Assembly: GCA_002840645.1 (NCBI GenBank)
Contig: PHBO01000005.1
Location: 62,001 to 126,000 of the forward strand
Origin: Candidatus Cloacimonetes bacterium HGW-Cloacimonetes-3
GTDB taxonomy: Bacteria; Cloacimonadota; Cloacimonadia; Cloacimonadales; Cloacimonadaceae
Reading direction: 5' to 3'
DNA length: 64,000 nt
The first letter of the stretch is position 1. Each line of letters begins with the position of its first letter. A program made the translations under genes and the position numbers. Below, piece by piece: positions 63,003-64,000 of the stretch. The notes below the pieces were generated by a model. The model saw only the letters and a list, made by a program, of their open reading frames with translations, did no database searches and was not told the origin of the DNA.

Positions 63003-64000
63003 CTATTTCTCTACAGCAAACTTGATTTGCTTGTGTTTGCCACGGTTTTCGATGCTTAGGATATAAACACCGCTACTAAATCGGGAGGAATCCATTTCCA
63101 CATCATGGGGATTGTTTGCCGAACCCTGAACTTCGCGGTCTGCAATCAATGCACCTGTGATGTCAAATACACGCAGGCGGGAACTACCCTCTGCATTGCT
63201 TAAACGTATCTTAAAATAGGATTTGCTAACAGGATTGGGAAATATGACAGCAGATAATTCTGAGCTTGCCAAGGGTGCTTCTGTAAATGGGGCAGTGTAG
63301 CTTCCCCCTCCAGCGTTACGGTACCCTGCATAGAGGATAGGGTTCTCTGCCAAACCGCTTATAGAATGCAGGTATAGCTTTCCGCTGTTATCAGGATAGT
63401 ACCAGTAAAGGATACCTGTAGAATTATCATAGTATAAATGGTCGTCCTTGGGGGAATTGTTCCAGTTCAAAGATAGCTCAGGTACAGCTTTTACAGATGT
63501 GTCTACAGCTAAGTAACCACGGCTTTCTAGAGGGAAATATAGCAGGTCTTTCCCTTGCAGATGCAATGCCATAGGGCTTACATTTTCAGAGATACTATGC
63601 GAAGCAAGCATGGGAAATCCGTTTATGGGTGTACCATCTGCTTTTACTACGTGCAGATTGTTACCCACACCAAAAAACAACACAGGGGAGACGTTTCCAA
63701 ACGAGCTGAGAGCCATCTGTCCTGTTTTGGCATTACTTCTGTTAACAAATATCCTTTCCAGTGTGCTCATATCGTAACGGAACACATTACCCATATCTGA
63801 CATGAGGAATAAATTGTTTAAGGTTTTATCAGGGCTTTGGTAGATAATAGGCTCTTTTACTCCAAAAGATTCAGTCAGGCTTATCTGCCGTAATACCTGT
63901 AAACTGCTTGCGTCTATAACACTCAGGAAATCAACCCCCAAGGCAACAATCTTGTTATCCCAGGCAGCAAGACGTTTTATACCTTCAAGTTCGATGAAGT
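63003..64000 (-). CDS. Secreted protein with C-terminal Por/T9SS-type sorting domain (N terminus outside the window)
   Basis: The frame stays open to the right edge, so only the C-terminal 332 residues are visible. They show a beta-propeller-like region with short repeats of IDASSLQVLRQ and KADGTPINGFPML type, and a terminal sorting domain of about 80 residues (IFPNPVSKSYFKIRLSNAEG, SSGVYILSIENRGKHKQIKF). This domain class targets proteins to a type IX-like exporter or surface anchor. It stands 26 bases ahead of the three DUF5683-like genes on the same strand. Confidence 0.85.
   Translation of the reverse strand, partial: FIELEGIKRLAAWDNKIVALGVDFLSVIDASSLQVLRQISLTESFGVKEPIIYQSPDKTLNNLFLMSDMGNVFRYDMSTLERIFVNRSNAKTGQMALSSFGNVSPVLFFGVGNNLHVVKADGTPINGFPMLASHSISENVSPMALHLQGKDLLYFPLESRGYLAVDTSVKAVPELSLNWNNSPKDDHLYYDNSTGILYWYYPDNSGKLYLHSISGLAENPILYAGYRNAGGGSYTAPFTEAPLASSELSAVIFPNPVSKSYFKIRLSNAEGSSRLRVFDITGALIADREVQGSANNPHDVEMDSSRFSSGVYILSIENRGKHKQIKFAVEK

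Noticed and set aside
1-64000. Phage, integrase, insertion sequence or toxin-antitoxin island
   Set aside because: No transposase, integrase, phage structural or toxin family motif was seen; PhoH2 alone is not evidence for such an island.

Overview
This 64 kb window looks like the chromosome of an anaerobic, Gram-negative, amino-acid-fermenting bacterium of the Cloacimonadota (WWE1, Candidatus Cloacimonas/Syntrophosphaera) type. I infer this from the combination of a coenzyme-B12 methylmalonyl-CoA mutase operon, a thiolase next to a class-III acyl-CoA-type transaminase, large secreted proteins ending in type IX-like (FlgD/Por) sorting domains, a gingipain-like C25 peptidase, TonB/ExbBD, and the near absence of foreign DNA. 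No phage, CRISPR array, rRNA or intact insertion sequence was seen. Two tRNA genes, Leu(CAG) and Gly(CCC), are present, both with encoded CCA.

Layout. 1-5.7 kb (+): the end of a PHP phosphoesterase, a small membrane protein, a MalY/PatB-type C-S lyase, dapD, a class I aminotransferase and a YtcJ-like amidohydrolase, packed end to end. 5.8-8.7 kb: a free-standing GcvT-family protein convergent with an outer-membrane beta-barrel protein. 9.2-15.7 kb (+): a divergent phosphoglycerate kinase homologue followed by mutA, mutB and meaB (propionate/methylmalonyl-CoA segment). 15.7-18.7 kb (-): an NMT1-type lipoprotein overlapping a Cache-HAMP-PP2C phosphatase. 19-23.1 kb (-): thiolase, acyl-CoA-type transaminase and pyrG. 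23.8-29 kb (-): serC, then exbB-exbD-tonB-folP-cdaA-coaE. 29.2-33.3 kb (+): maf, a second YtcJ-like amidohydrolase, an unknown gene and gltX. 33.5-42.6 kb (+): a C25 peptidase, a sirtuin and a 1455-residue multidomain secreted protein. 43.1-45.7 kb: secDF. 45.8-49.6 kb (-): a cupin, phoH and an alanine racemase with an unrecognised C-terminal domain. 50.5-52.9 kb (+): a COG2403 GTPase and carbamate kinase. 53.2-55.6 kb (-): an orphan sugar-binding lipoprotein and a flavin-reductase-like protein around an unusual 0.6 kb stretch. 55.7-60.4 kb (+): a complete 2-oxoacid dehydrogenase complex (E1a, E1b, E2, E3). 60.7-64 kb (-): three tandem paralogous membrane-associated proteins behind a secreted protein with a sorting tail that runs off the window.

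Functionally the genes describe fermentation of amino acids through CoA esters (thiolase/transaminase, methylmalonyl-CoA mutase, 2-oxoacid dehydrogenase, carbamate kinase for ATP), protein degradation at the cell surface (C25 peptidase, TonB system, secretion through SecDF), and ordinary housekeeping. The most unusual non-coding content is a set of dispersed palindromic intergenic elements: one family of about 90 bp with three copies (33.3, 42.7, 50.0 kb), one family of 75 bp or more with two copies (23.5 and 60.4 kb), and a single 161-bp almost fully palindromic element at 8.9 kb.

All family assignments are by reading motifs, without database searches.
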